DNA of 26,003 nt from JABZIP01 sp052173355 (lineage in GTDB: Bacteria; Bacillota; Clostridia; Peptostreptococcales; Anaerovoracaceae), in the NCBI GenBank assembly GCA_052173355.1, contig JBQMYS010000014.1, positions 1 through 26,003 on the forward strand. The letters run 5' to 3'. Under the pieces are notes generated by a model. The model saw nothing but the letters and a program-made list of their open reading frames with translations. It was not told the origin of the DNA and ran no database searches. The translations under genes and the position numbers were made by a program. Positions 16,761-24,345 of this stretch are shown in pieces (the first letter of the stretch is position 1; every line of letters starts with the position of its first letter).

Positions 16761-17765
16761 ATGAATTCAAAAAATATAGCAGTTATCGGAGCAGGAAGCT
16801 GGGGTACAGCTATTGCAGTTTTACTTTCAGGCAAAGGCTATCAAGTACGACTTTGGGATGTCAATGCGAAAAGAGCCGAAAATTTGATAGCCGAAAGGGA
16901 AAATAAACAATATTTACCGGGGATTGAATTCCCCGAATCGCTGATTCCGATGATTCAGATACAGGAGGTACTGGCAGGTGCGGAGCTTGTGGTATTTGCA
17001 GCTCCCGCCCAACAGTTTAGGGTGGCACTGGAAAATGCGCTTCCGAATATAGAAAAAAATGCAAAAATTGTAAATTTAGCAAAAGGTATTGAGCAAAATA
17101 CACTTCTTAGAATGTCGGAAATAGCATATCAAAAAGTGCCACAGGATAATTACGCGGTTCTTTCGGGACCGTCGCACGCGGAAGAAGTAGGTTTGGAAAA
17201 GCCTACAACTGTTGTTGTCGCATCAAAAAATAGTGAAACTGCAAAGTACGTGCAGGATGTATTTTTTACGGATAATTTTAGAGTCTATACATCAGATGAT
17301 GTAGTAGGTGTTGAACTTGGAGGTGCTCTAAAAAATATTATCGCACTTGGAGCAGGGATTTCCGATGGAATGGGATTCGGGGATAATGCAAAGGCGGCGA
17401 TGATGACTAGGGGTATTGCTGAAATTTCAAGATTGGGAATCGCTATGGGTGCGGATGTGCATACATTTTCAGGTCTTAGCGGAGTTGGAGATTTAATTGT
17501 TACCTGTACCAGTATGCATTCTCGAAATCGAAGATGCGGAATATTGATTGGTGAGGGTAAATCTGTCAAGGAGGCTGTAGATAGTGTAGGTATGGTAGTT
17601 GAGGGAATGTATACTGCGCAGGCAGCGTATGAACTTGCAACTAAATTTAATGTCGACATGCCTATTGTTCAGGGAATTTATCAAATTATAAACGAAAATG
17701 CATCACCAAATGAAATAGTTAAAAAATTGATGCTAAGAGATAAAAAAATGGAGAAATCACATTGA
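16761..17765 (+). CDS. gpsA: Glycerol-3-phosphate dehydrogenase [NAD(P)+]
   Basis: GpsA reduces dihydroxyacetone phosphate to sn-glycerol-3-phosphate for phospholipid synthesis. The 334-residue protein has a Rossmann GAGSWG at 10-15, LAKGIE and LSGPSHAEE in the middle, and a family Lys, K191, in GGALKNI. The start is ATG 16761, preceded by GGAGA; an upstream in-frame TTG at 16746 would include the RBS. A 40-base gap follows plsY, with no convincing promoter. Its TGA overlaps the TTG start of miaB (TTGA). Confidence 0.95.
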   Translation: MNSKNIAVIGAGSWGTAIAVLLSGKGYQVRLWDVNAKRAENLIAERENKQYLPGIEFPESLIPMIQIQEVLAGAELVVFAAPAQQFRVALENALPNIEKNAKIVNLAKGIEQNTLLRMSEIAYQKVPQDNYAVLSGPSHAEEVGLEKPTTVVVASKNSETAKYVQDVFFTDNFRVYTSDDVVGVELGGALKNIIALGAGISDGMGFGDNAKAAMMTRGIAEISRLGIAMGADVHTFSGLSGVGDLIVTCTSMHSRNRRCGILIGEGKSVKEAVDSVGMVVEGMYTAQAAYELATKFNVDMPIVQGIYQIINENASPNEIVKKLMLRDKKMEKSH

Positions 17766-19126
17766 GTGCAGGCAAATATTTCATAAAAACCTTTGGATGC
17801 CAGATGAATGAACACGATTCTGAGAATATCGCAGGCATGCTTGAAGAACTGGGCTTTTCGGAAACAGATAGCTTTTCAAAAGCTGATATTGCTGTCATTA
17901 ACACTTGCAGCATTCGTGAAAATGCAGATAAGAGGTTTTTTGGAACTTTGGGTCAACTTAAAAATCGCAGACTTAAAGATTCAGCATTTACAGTATGTGT
18001 ATGCGGATGCATGGTTCAGCAGGATCATGTGGTAGAGCAGATAAAAAGTAAATATCCTTGGGTAGATTTGGTGTTCGGTACTCATAATATCCATAAATTT
18101 CCTGAATTGATTGAAGATGTTTTGAAACAAAAATCCAAAATAATAGATGTTTGGGAAGAAGCGGGAGATATAGTTGAAGGTATTTCAGCTAAAAGGCTTT
18201 ATCCGTTTAAGGCTCTTGTAAATGTTATGTATGGATGCAATAATTTTTGCACTTATTGTATAGTCCCATATACTCGCAGTAGAGAACGAAGCAGGAGACC
18301 TGAAGATATTATTTCGGAGGTTTGCGAACTTGTAAAAGACGGTGTTAAAGAGATTGTTTTATTGGGTCAAAATGTAAATTCATATGGAAAAAGTGCATTT
18401 AAAAATTCTTATTGTATAAAAAGCGATGATGACACTGATTTTGCGGGTCTAATCTATAAGTTGAATGATATAAAAGGACTTGAAAGAATAAGATTTATGA
18501 CTTCACATCCTAAAGATTTGTCAGACAGACTGATTTTTGCGTTTAGAGATTGCAGTAAACTTTGCAATTCATTGCACTTGCCTGTGCAATCGGGTAGTGA
18601 TAATGTTTTAAAAAAAATGGGCAGGAAATACAGTAGGCAGGATTATATTTCACTTGTTGAAAAACTGCGAAATACAGTACCGGACATTGCGCTTACAACC
18701 GATATTATAGTTGGATTTCCGGGAGAAACACAAGAAGATTTTGAGGATACTATGAGTTTGGTTTCTGAAATTCGATATGACAGTGCATTTACATTTATGT
18801 ATTCGATTAGAAAAGGTACACCGGCTGAAAAGTTTGAAAATCAAGTTACGGATGATGTTAAGCACATGAGGTTCAACAGACTTTTGGAACTTGTAAATGA
18901 TATTTCCGGTGAGATAAATAAGACCTATGAGGGAAAAATCGTAGATGTTTTGGTGGAAGGCAGGAGCAGGGTATCGGGCGGTAAAGGTCAATCAATGGCA
19001 GGAAGAACGCAAAGCGGTAAACTTGTAAATTTTGAAGCAACAACAGATGAGCTGATTGGAAAAATTGTAAAAGTAAAAATTTTAGAAGGAAAGCAATTCA
19101 ATTTGAAAGGCGAATTGCTCCGATAG
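17762..19126 (+). CDS. miaB: tRNA-2-methylthio-N6-dimethylallyladenosine synthase
   Basis: MiaB is a radical SAM methylthiotransferase that adds a methylthio group to i6A37 of tRNAs. The 454-residue protein has the three domains of the family: an N-terminal UPF0004 domain with cluster ligands C13 (GCQMNEHDSE), C49 (NTCSIREN) and C83; the radical SAM motif C159-x3-C163-x2-C166 (YGCNNFCTYC); and a C-terminal TRAM domain with GRTQSGKLVNFE. GCQMNE and NTCSIRENA separate it from RimO and MtaB. It begins with TTG, GGAG lying 8 bases upstream within gpsA, and overlaps gpsA by 4 bases. Confidence 0.95.
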   Translation: MSAGKYFIKTFGCQMNEHDSENIAGMLEELGFSETDSFSKADIAVINTCSIRENADKRFFGTLGQLKNRRLKDSAFTVCVCGCMVQQDHVVEQIKSKYPWVDLVFGTHNIHKFPELIEDVLKQKSKIIDVWEEAGDIVEGISAKRLYPFKALVNVMYGCNNFCTYCIVPYTRSRERSRRPEDIISEVCELVKDGVKEIVLLGQNVNSYGKSAFKNSYCIKSDDDTDFAGLIYKLNDIKGLERIRFMTSHPKDLSDRLIFAFRDCSKLCNSLHLPVQSGSDNVLKKMGRKYSRQDYISLVEKLRNTVPDIALTTDIIVGFPGETQEDFEDTMSLVSEIRYDSAFTFMYSIRKGTPAEKFENQVTDDVKHMRFNRLLELVNDISGEINKTYEGKIVDVLVEGRSRVSGGKGQSMAGRTQSGKLVNFEATTDELIGKIVKVKILEGKQFNLKGELLR

Positions 19127-19141
19127 GGGGAAAGATAATAT

Positions 19142-20602
19142 ATGAAAGAGAGAGAAAAGTTCGGCTCAAGACTGGGGTTCATTTTGGTATCGGCAGGTTG
19201 TGCTATCGGATTAGGGAATGTTTGGAAATTTCCTTATATAGCAGGACAATACGGAGGAGCGGCATTTATAATTATATATTTGGCATTTCTTTTGTTATTG
19301 GGATTGCCTATTATAGTAATGGAATTTTCAGTAGGTAGAGGAAGTCAAAAAAGTGCGGCCGCATCATTTAAATTGCTGGAGCCTGCGGGAACTAAATGGC
19401 ACTTTTTCGGATATATAGCAATGTTGGGAAACTACCTTTTGATGATGTTTTATACTATGGTTTGCGGTTGGATGGAGTATTACTGTATTAAAGCTTTCAG
19501 AGGTGATTTTGTAGGACAAAATTCACAGCAGATTTCAGGCGATTTTGTGAATATGTTGGGATCTCCTCAAACAATGACATTTTGGATGATAGTTACAGTT
19601 TTGATTGCATTTTTTATTTGTTCTATGGGTTTAAGAAATGGAGTTGAAAAGATAACAAAAATAATGATGTTCTCGCTACTTTTGATAATGGTGGTGCTTG
19701 CTATTCACTCCGCTGTGTTGGACGGTGCGGGAGCGGGTATAGAGTTTTATTTGAAGCCGGATTTTACTAAAATAAAAGATGCGGGAGTAGGAAATGTCGT
19801 ATTCGCCGCTATGGCACAGGCATTTTTCACACTTTCAATAGGAATAGGCGCAATGGCAATATTTGGAAGCTATATAGACAAGTCAAGATCTCTTACAGGG
19901 GAAGCTTTGAGTATAACCATACTTGATACTACGGTGGCGCTTTTAGCAGGTTTCATAATAATTCCTGCTTGTTTTGCATTCGGAGTTAAGCCCGATGCAG
20001 GTCCGTCGCTTATATTTATAACACTTCCAAACATATTTAATAATATGGCATTTGGGCGAATTTGGGGCGGTGCATTCTTTTTGTTTATGTCATTTGCAGC
20101 ACTGACAACAGTTGTGGCGGTATTTGAAAATATAGTATCATATGCCATAGATTTGCTTTTATGGGATAGAAAAAAAGCGGTTTTGGTAAATATATTCTTA
20201 TTGATAATACTTTCACTGCCGGTAATACTCGGCTTTAATATTTTGAGTGATATACAACCGCTTGGAGCAGGCTCGAATATAATGGATTTGGAAGATTTTA
20301 TAGTGTCAAATCACATACTTCCGCTCGGCTCGCTTGTGTATTTGATGTTTTGCACATATAAGTACGGATGGGGATGGGATAATTTTATCGCAGAGGCAAA
20401 TGAAGGTGAAGGAATTAAATTTCCAAAGGCGGTTAGATTTTATATATCATACATATTGCCGATTATTGTGCTCGTGATATTTTTTAAGGGATACTGGGAT
20501 AAATTCCATACCATACAGGCGATGGCAGTATCAGTTGTTGTAGTGGCAGGGCTTGCGTATATAGTATTTGCAAGGGATAAAAAATCAGGTACGGATTTTT
20601 GA
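19142..20602 (+). CDS. Sodium-dependent transporter, SNF/NSS family
   Basis: This is a LeuT-fold neurotransmitter:sodium symporter family protein, which imports an amino acid or related amine with sodium. The 486-residue product is mostly hydrophobic with about 11-12 membrane segments. The signature GNVWKFPY at 25-32 and GLPIIVMEFSVGR in the first two helices mark the unwound TM1 sodium/substrate site. The substrate cannot be read from the sequence. The gene follows miaB by 15 bases, with a G-rich RBS about 11 bases from the ATG, so it may be the last gene of the plsX run. No terminator with a T-run is visible after it. Confidence 0.92.
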   Translation: MKEREKFGSRLGFILVSAGCAIGLGNVWKFPYIAGQYGGAAFIIIYLAFLLLLGLPIIVMEFSVGRGSQKSAAASFKLLEPAGTKWHFFGYIAMLGNYLLMMFYTMVCGWMEYYCIKAFRGDFVGQNSQQISGDFVNMLGSPQTMTFWMIVTVLIAFFICSMGLRNGVEKITKIMMFSLLLIMVVLAIHSAVLDGAGAGIEFYLKPDFTKIKDAGVGNVVFAAMAQAFFTLSIGIGAMAIFGSYIDKSRSLTGEALSITILDTTVALLAGFIIIPACFAFGVKPDAGPSLIFITLPNIFNNMAFGRIWGGAFFLFMSFAALTTVVAVFENIVSYAIDLLLWDRKKAVLVNIFLLIILSLPVILGFNILSDIQPLGAGSNIMDLEDFIVSNHILPLGSLVYLMFCTYKYGWGWDNFIAEANEGEGIKFPKAVRFYISYILPIIVLVIFFKGYWDKFHTIQAMAVSVVVVAGLAYIVFARDKKSGTDF

Positions 20603-20619
20603 TAAAAAATAGAAAAAGC

Positions 20620-20649
20620 TTTGTCAACAATAAAATAGTGGTTGACAAA
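20620..20649 (+). repeat. 9-bp inverted repeat overlapping the rpmF -35 element
   Basis: TTTGTCAAC (20620-20628) and GTTGACAAA (20641-20649) are perfect inverted arms around a 12-base spacer. The right arm contains the TTGACA of the rpmF promoter. No T-run follows, so it is not a normal terminator for the transporter gene; it may be an operator. Confidence 0.6.
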
Positions 20650-20670
20650 AGAAAAGTATAGTTGTATACT
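20642..20670 (+). promoter_or_regulatory. Promoter of rpmF
   Basis: TTGACA (20642-20647), 17-base spacer, TATACT (20665-20670). A consensus TATAAT at 20670-20675 is spaced 22 bases from the -35 and is less likely. The expected start is near 20677, giving a leader of about 70 nt. Confidence 0.75.
20655..20670 (+). repeat. Inverted repeat over the rpmF spacer and -10
   Basis: AGTATA (20655-20660) and TATACT (20665-20670) are perfect 6-bp inverted arms around GTTG. The right arm is the -10 element itself, the position of a typical repressor operator. Confidence 0.5.
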
Positions 20671-20678
20671 ATAATAGT

Positions 20679-20716
20679 TGTGTAACACATTATGACTATC
20701 CATGAGATTATCTCAT
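20679..20716 (+). repeat. Two short palindromes in the rpmF leader
   Basis: TGTGTAACACA (20679-20689) is an 11-base palindrome just after the expected transcription start, and ATGAGA-TTA-TCTCAT (20702-20716) is a 6-bp hairpin 14 bases before the Shine-Dalgarno. They could be operator or RNA structure elements; function is inferred from position only. Confidence 0.45.
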
Positions 20717-20745
20717 ATATAAATAATTAAAAGGAGGTGTAGATA

Positions 20746-20928
20746 ATGGCAGTTCCAAAGAGGAAAACGTCGAAAGCAAAAAGAGATGCGAGAAGATCAC
20801 CAAATATGAAAAAGGCATTGCCCGGACTTTCAATTTGTCCTCAGTGCCACGAGCCTAAGCTTCCGCATAGAGTTTGCCCAAATTGCAACTACTACGATGG
20901 TAAGGAAATAGTTGCTTCCGAGGCATAG
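20746..20928 (+). CDS. rpmF: 50S ribosomal protein L32
   Basis: L32 is a small zinc-ribbon protein of the large ribosomal subunit. The 60-residue product has the conserved N-terminus MAVPKRKTSKAKRDARRS and four zinc cysteines C31, C34, C44 and C47, so it is the zinc-binding form rather than a Cys-less paralogue. A near-perfect Shine-Dalgarno, AAGGAGGTG at 20731-20739, precedes the ATG. It is transcribed alone, from its own promoter to the terminator at 20958; the common linkage to a DUF177 gene and plsX is absent here. Confidence 0.97.
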   Translation: MAVPKRKTSKAKRDARRSPNMKKALPGLSICPQCHEPKLPHRVCPNCNYYDGKEIVASEA

Positions 20929-20957
20929 AGGTTGATGAACTGAAAATCGAATAATTT

Positions 20958-20986
20958 AAAAGCACCGGTTTATCCGGTGCTTTTTT
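20958..20986. terminator. Terminator between convergent rpmF and UPF0210 gene
   Basis: GCACCGG (20962-20968), loop TTTAT, CCGGTGC (20974-20980), then six T; flanking AAAA/TTTT extends the stem to 11 bp. On the minus strand the same hairpin is followed by TTTTAAATTATT, so it may end both transcripts; the UPF0210 gene stops at 21003. Confidence 0.85.
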
Positions 20987-21002
20987 CGTGGGTTTTACGT
21001 AT

Positions 21003-22361
21003 CTAATTTTTTAAGCTTTGTAGAGGAGCGGGAATCCTGCCGCCGCGGTTAATCATAGTTGCAGGAGATTTCGGATTTAGCCTCATTATAGGACCGCTAC
21101 CGAGCAAACCGCCAAAATCGAGTTCTTCACCATCTTTAAGTCCTATGGCAGGAATGACTCTAACCGCAGTAGTCTTTGAATTAACCATTCCTATTGCCGC
21201 TTCGTCTGCAATTATAGCGGAAATAACTTCGCTTGTGGTATCTGAAGGTATTACTATCATATCAAGACCTACGGAACAAACGGCGGTCATAGCTTCAAGC
21301 TTTTCAATAGTAAGAGAACCTGAACGAGCGGCTTCAATCATTCCCGCATCTTCAGTTACGGGTATAAATGCTCCTGAAAGGCCGCCAACTGCCGAAGATG
21401 CCATTACACCACCTTTTTTTACTGCATCGTTTAGCATAGCAAGTGCTGCTGTAGTTCCATGTGTACCGCATTGTTCAAGACCGATTTCTTCAAGTATATG
21501 TGCTACAGAATCTCCGACAGCAGGAGTAGGTGCAAGTGACAGGTCTATGATACCGAACGGAACTCCGAGTTTTTTGGATGCTTCCGATCCTACGAGTTGT
21601 CCCATACGAGTTATTTTGAATGCTGTCTTTTTTATTACATCTGCAACTTCCGATAGACTTGCATCTTTCGGCATTTTTGAAAGTGCACTGCGAACTACAC
21701 CGGGACCTGAGACACCTACGTTTATTACACAGTCTGCTTCGCCGATACCATGAAATGCGCCCGCCATGAAAGGGTTGTCCTCCGGAGCATTGCAAAATAC
21801 AACGAGTTTTGCCGCACCTATGCATTGATTATGCGCAGTTTTTTCTGCGGCTTGCCTAACTATTTGGCCCATTATCTTTACCGCATCCATGTTAATTCCA
21901 GCTTTGGTAGAACCTACGTTTACGGAGGAACAAACAAAATCTGTTGAAGCAAGTGCATCAGGAATTGAATTTATGAGTTCCAAATCTCCGGGAGCAAAAC
22001 CTTTGTGAACAAGTGCCGAATATCCTCCTATGAAATTTACACCTGTTTTTTTTGCAACTCTATCAAGTGCTAAAGCGTACTTCACAGGATCTCCGCCGGA
22101 AGCACCCAGAAGCAGTGCAATAGGGGTAACGGAGATTCTTTTGTTTACTATAGGTATATCGTATTTTTTTTCGATTTCCTCTCCGGTTTTAACTAAATCT
22201 TTGGCGTATTTGTAAATCTTTTCTTCTATTTTTTTACAAGCTCTGTCTATATCGGAATCTGCACAATCAAGCAGGGAAATTCCCATTGTGATTGTACGAA
22301 TATCGAGGTTTTCATCTTGTATCATCGTAATTGTTTCAAATATATCTTTAGTGTTATGCAC
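21003..22361 (-). CDS. UPF0210 (DUF711) family protein
   Basis: The 452-residue protein belongs to a widely conserved uncharacterised family of cytosolic proteins annotated as UPF0210, or as PFL family because of similarity to the pyruvate formate-lyase fold. No catalytic role is established to my knowledge, so none is assigned. Recognisable segments are MGISLLDCAD near residues 27-36, GVSGPGVV mid-protein, and HGTTAALAMLNDAVKKGG and the SAVGGLSGAF region in the C-terminal half. There is no signal peptide or membrane segment. The start is GTG at 22361, with AGGAGG (22372-22367) at 5-base spacing. It is the last gene of a minus-strand operon and follows the ACT-domain gene by 9 bases, its usual partner across Firmicutes and archaea. 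Confidence 0.9.
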   Translation of the reverse strand: MHNTKDIFETITMIQDENLDIRTITMGISLLDCADSDIDRACKKIEEKIYKYAKDLVKTGEEIEKKYDIPIVNKRISVTPIALLLGASGGDPVKYALALDRVAKKTGVNFIGGYSALVHKGFAPGDLELINSIPDALASTDFVCSSVNVGSTKAGINMDAVKIMGQIVRQAAEKTAHNQCIGAAKLVVFCNAPEDNPFMAGAFHGIGEADCVINVGVSGPGVVRSALSKMPKDASLSEVADVIKKTAFKITRMGQLVGSEASKKLGVPFGIIDLSLAPTPAVGDSVAHILEEIGLEQCGTHGTTAALAMLNDAVKKGGVMASSAVGGLSGAFIPVTEDAGMIEAARSGSLTIEKLEAMTAVCSVGLDMIVIPSDTTSEVISAIIADEAAIGMVNSKTTAVRVIPAIGLKDGEELDFGGLLGSGPIMRLNPKSPATMINRGGRIPAPLQSLKN

Positions 22362-22370
22362 CGCGACCTC

Positions 22371-22634
22371 CTATATTCTATGCATGGAATTGAAAATGTC
22401 TTCATGCATTACGTGTATAGTCATTTCATTAAGTGAATTTGTCAAATTCTTTCTAAGTTCATCTAAATCACAACTCAGTTTGGAAATATCAACTATCATA
22501 ATCATTGCAAAATAACCTTGTAAAACGGTTTGCGAAACCTCTATAACATTTGCATTGGCATCTGCGCATATATTGCTCGCCTTTGCCAATATACCTACCA
22601 TATCTTTTCCAACTACCGATATAACAGCTTTCAT
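22371..22634 (-). CDS. ACT domain protein, UPF0237 family
   Basis: The 87-residue protein is a single ACT domain: the N-terminal beta-alpha motif SVVGKDMVGILAKASNIC spans residues 6-23 with the Gly expected at the ligand-binding turn. ACT domains commonly bind amino acids or similar small molecules and dimerise; the ligand of UPF0237 is unknown. GGGAGG six bases upstream of the ATG (plus-strand 22641-22646) sets the start. It precedes the UPF0210 gene by 9 bases and follows the radical SAM gene by 22. The fixed pairing suggests that it senses a ligand for the UPF0210 protein; this is inference. Confidence 0.9.
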   Translation of the reverse strand: MKAVISVVGKDMVGILAKASNICADANANVIEVSQTVLQGYFAMIMIVDISKLSCDLDELRKNLTNSLNEMTIHVMHEDIFNSMHRI

Positions 22635-22656
22635 CTCATTCCTCCCAGAAAATACT

Positions 22657-23688
22657 TTAAATACCCTTATATTTTATCACATTATAAGTATAATTCGCAA
22701 GTGCGTTATTCAAAGAATAGCGAATTGAAATGTCGGGATAGGTTTCGCTAAAATAACGCTTATTTACACTCTTATTTCCAAGCATATTTGAAAATGAAAA
22801 TGAGTTGGATTCAAAATGGAATTTTTTGCAAGAATCTTTTGATAATGCAATAAGCAACTGATTTTCTAATTCTTCTTTGGCTATTTCCCCTTCGACAAGC
22901 TGTCTGAAAGCGGGGTGATAATCACTAATGCCGGTATTTTTATTGATTAAGTCTGAACTTTTAAGTCCTACTCGTATTATATTTATGTCGGCAGATACAA
23001 GTATTTTGTAAATTTCTTTTGTGATTTCAACAGCTTCACTTTCAGATAAAGGAAAATATTTACCTGTTTTATACATAAAGAAAAGTTCTGTATCATCTAA
23101 AATAACGGTAGGGTAAAGCCTTGCAATTTCAGGTTTTATCTGCGCTGTCTTTTTTGCAGATTCTATGCATTTTTCTTTGCTGTCGGCAGGAAGTCCTATC
23201 ATAAGTTGTATGCCTAAAGTGAATCCGTATTCTCGTATGAGCGCACAAGCTTTATAAATATCATCTACAGTATGACCGCGTTTTGAGGCTTTTAGAACAT
23301 CGGGGTCGAAGGATTGAACTCCGAGCTCAATAACGGAAACCTCAAATTTTTTTAGATTATCCAAAATCTGTTCGTTGATATAATCAGGTCGCGTAGAAAG
23401 GTGAATTTTATCAATTTTATCAAGTTTTTTATATTTAAGGGCTTCTTTTAAATATTCATTTTGGATATTTTGAGAAAGCCCTGTAAAGCTGCCACCGAAA
23501 AAGGCCAGTTCAACAGTTTTAACCTTATTTTTATCTATTGTAGAAAGGTATGTATCTATTGTATTTTTGATTTCATGCGGAAGTACAGGACTTGTTTTTG
23601 CGGTAATTTTTTTTTGGTTACAAAAAACGCAATCGTTAGGACAACCCTCATGCGGTATGAATATCGGTATTATAGTATGTGTTTTCAA
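22657..23688 (-). CDS. Radical SAM protein, Elp3-like without acetyltransferase domain
   Basis: This 343-residue protein has the radical SAM motif C16-x3-C20-x2-C23 (GCPNDCVFCNQ), the LSTRPDYI and ELGVQSFD strands typical of Elp3/HemN-type enzymes, and a Radical_SAM_C-like region (YPTVILDDTELFFMYKTG) in the middle. The GNAT acetyltransferase domain of true Elp3 is absent, as in shorter clostridial homologues; the substrate is unknown, and a tRNA modification role would be guesswork. The frame is open further upstream, but I choose TTG at 23688: AGAGG lies about 7 bases before it, family homology (IPIFIPHEGC) begins there, and it overlaps the preceding TGA by four bases (TTGA). Confidence 0.8.
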   Translation of the reverse strand: MKTHTIIPIFIPHEGCPNDCVFCNQKKITAKTSPVLPHEIKNTIDTYLSTIDKNKVKTVELAFFGGSFTGLSQNIQNEYLKEALKYKKLDKIDKIHLSTRPDYINEQILDNLKKFEVSVIELGVQSFDPDVLKASKRGHTVDDIYKACALIREYGFTLGIQLMIGLPADSKEKCIESAKKTAQIKPEIARLYPTVILDDTELFFMYKTGKYFPLSESEAVEITKEIYKILVSADINIIRVGLKSSDLINKNTGISDYHPAFRQLVEGEIAKEELENQLLIALSKDSCKKFHFESNSFSFSNMLGNKSVNKRYFSETYPDISIRYSLNNALANYTYNVIKYKGI

Positions 23689-24344
23689 AATTTTACCTCT
23701 GTTATTATAGAACCTATATCGGTGAGCGGAAATTGTGGAAAATATTTTAATTTTAGTCCCGCTTTTTTTACAAATGCGCAAATATCATAAAAATTCGGAT
23801 GCGCTTTTAAGTTTCCGTTAAATACCATCATGTTATCAATTCGACCGCAAGTGCCTCCGATAAAGCCGTAAGGAAATCCGTCGAGTGCTACATATTTAGG
23901 TTGCACGAGCAATATATCGAGTTCAGGTGCATGAGTTTTTAGAGCATTAAATATGCCCACATCTGATGTGATTGCGTGTGAATCATCCAAAACTGCTATG
24001 TTGCATTTGGTGTAGCCTTGATTTACATTGATTTTTTTCATATTCAAAGATTCGATTTTTGTAAGTAAATCCAAAGCGGTGTATTTTAAGTTGTGAATAA
24101 AATAATTACCCATGCATACAGCATTGTATCCAACATCTAAAGGATATGGAGATTTCGGATTTTCAAATGCATGATGAACATTTGAACCGTCATGCGCAAT
24201 AGAGCACATATAAAGATCTGCGTGCGCACGTATGGGAATATCTATATTTTCGTTTCCGTATATTAAATTTATTTCGTAATTTTCGGTCGAAAGCCAGTTC
24301 AAAAGAATCGAATTGGTATTTTTTGACAAGTGAACTATTTTCAT
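23685..24344 (-). CDS. Probable GME-fold protein (DUF6873-like), function unknown
   Basis: The 219-residue protein resembles a clostridial family that I recall as DUF6873, assigned to the guanidine-modifying-enzyme fold (arginine deiminase/DDAH superfamily). Noticeable segments are HAD at 41-43, VGYNAVCMGNYF at 71-82, CNIAVLDDSHAITSD at 114-128, GFIGGTCGRID at 160-170 and a C-terminal PLTDIGSII. No Cys lies near the C-terminus, where DDAH and arginine deiminase have their nucleophile, so catalysis of that type is doubtful. The start ATG 24344 is one base after the pseudouridine synthase stop and has no clear SD, suggesting translational coupling; the frame extends 24 codons further up inside that gene. 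Family assignment is from memory of motifs. Confidence 0.65.
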   Translation of the reverse strand: MKIVHLSKNTNSILLNWLSTENYEINLIYGNENIDIPIRAHADLYMCSIAHDGSNVHHAFENPKSPYPLDVGYNAVCMGNYFIHNLKYTALDLLTKIESLNMKKINVNQGYTKCNIAVLDDSHAITSDVGIFNALKTHAPELDILLVQPKYVALDGFPYGFIGGTCGRIDNMMVFNGNLKAHPNFYDICAFVKKAGLKLKYFPQFPLTDIGSIITEVKF

Positions 24345-24345
24345 A

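Noticed and set aside
20592..20626. Divergent minus-strand promoter from the TTGACA on the reverse of TTTGTCAAC
   Set aside because: The minus strand has TTGACA with a 17-base spacer to TATCAA, but the -10 is poor and it would drive antisense RNA into the transporter gene. The sequence is better explained as one arm of the inverted repeat.
20603..20650. Terminator of the sodium symporter gene at the 9-bp inverted repeat
   Set aside because: The stem is followed by AGAAAAG instead of a T-run, and the spacer of 12 bases is long for an intrinsic terminator.
21145..21753. Plus-strand open frame of about 202 codons opposite the UPF0210 gene
   Set aside because: Antisense shadow of a conserved gene; its low-complexity Ser/Ala/Thr/Ile composition matches the reverse complement of UPF0210 codons.
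23689..23781. 31-codon N-terminal extension of the radical SAM gene
   Set aside because: The frame is open, but the extension would overlap the upstream gene by about 97 bases, is Lys/Arg-rich without homology, and the TTG at 23688 has an appropriate SD and family-typical N-terminus.
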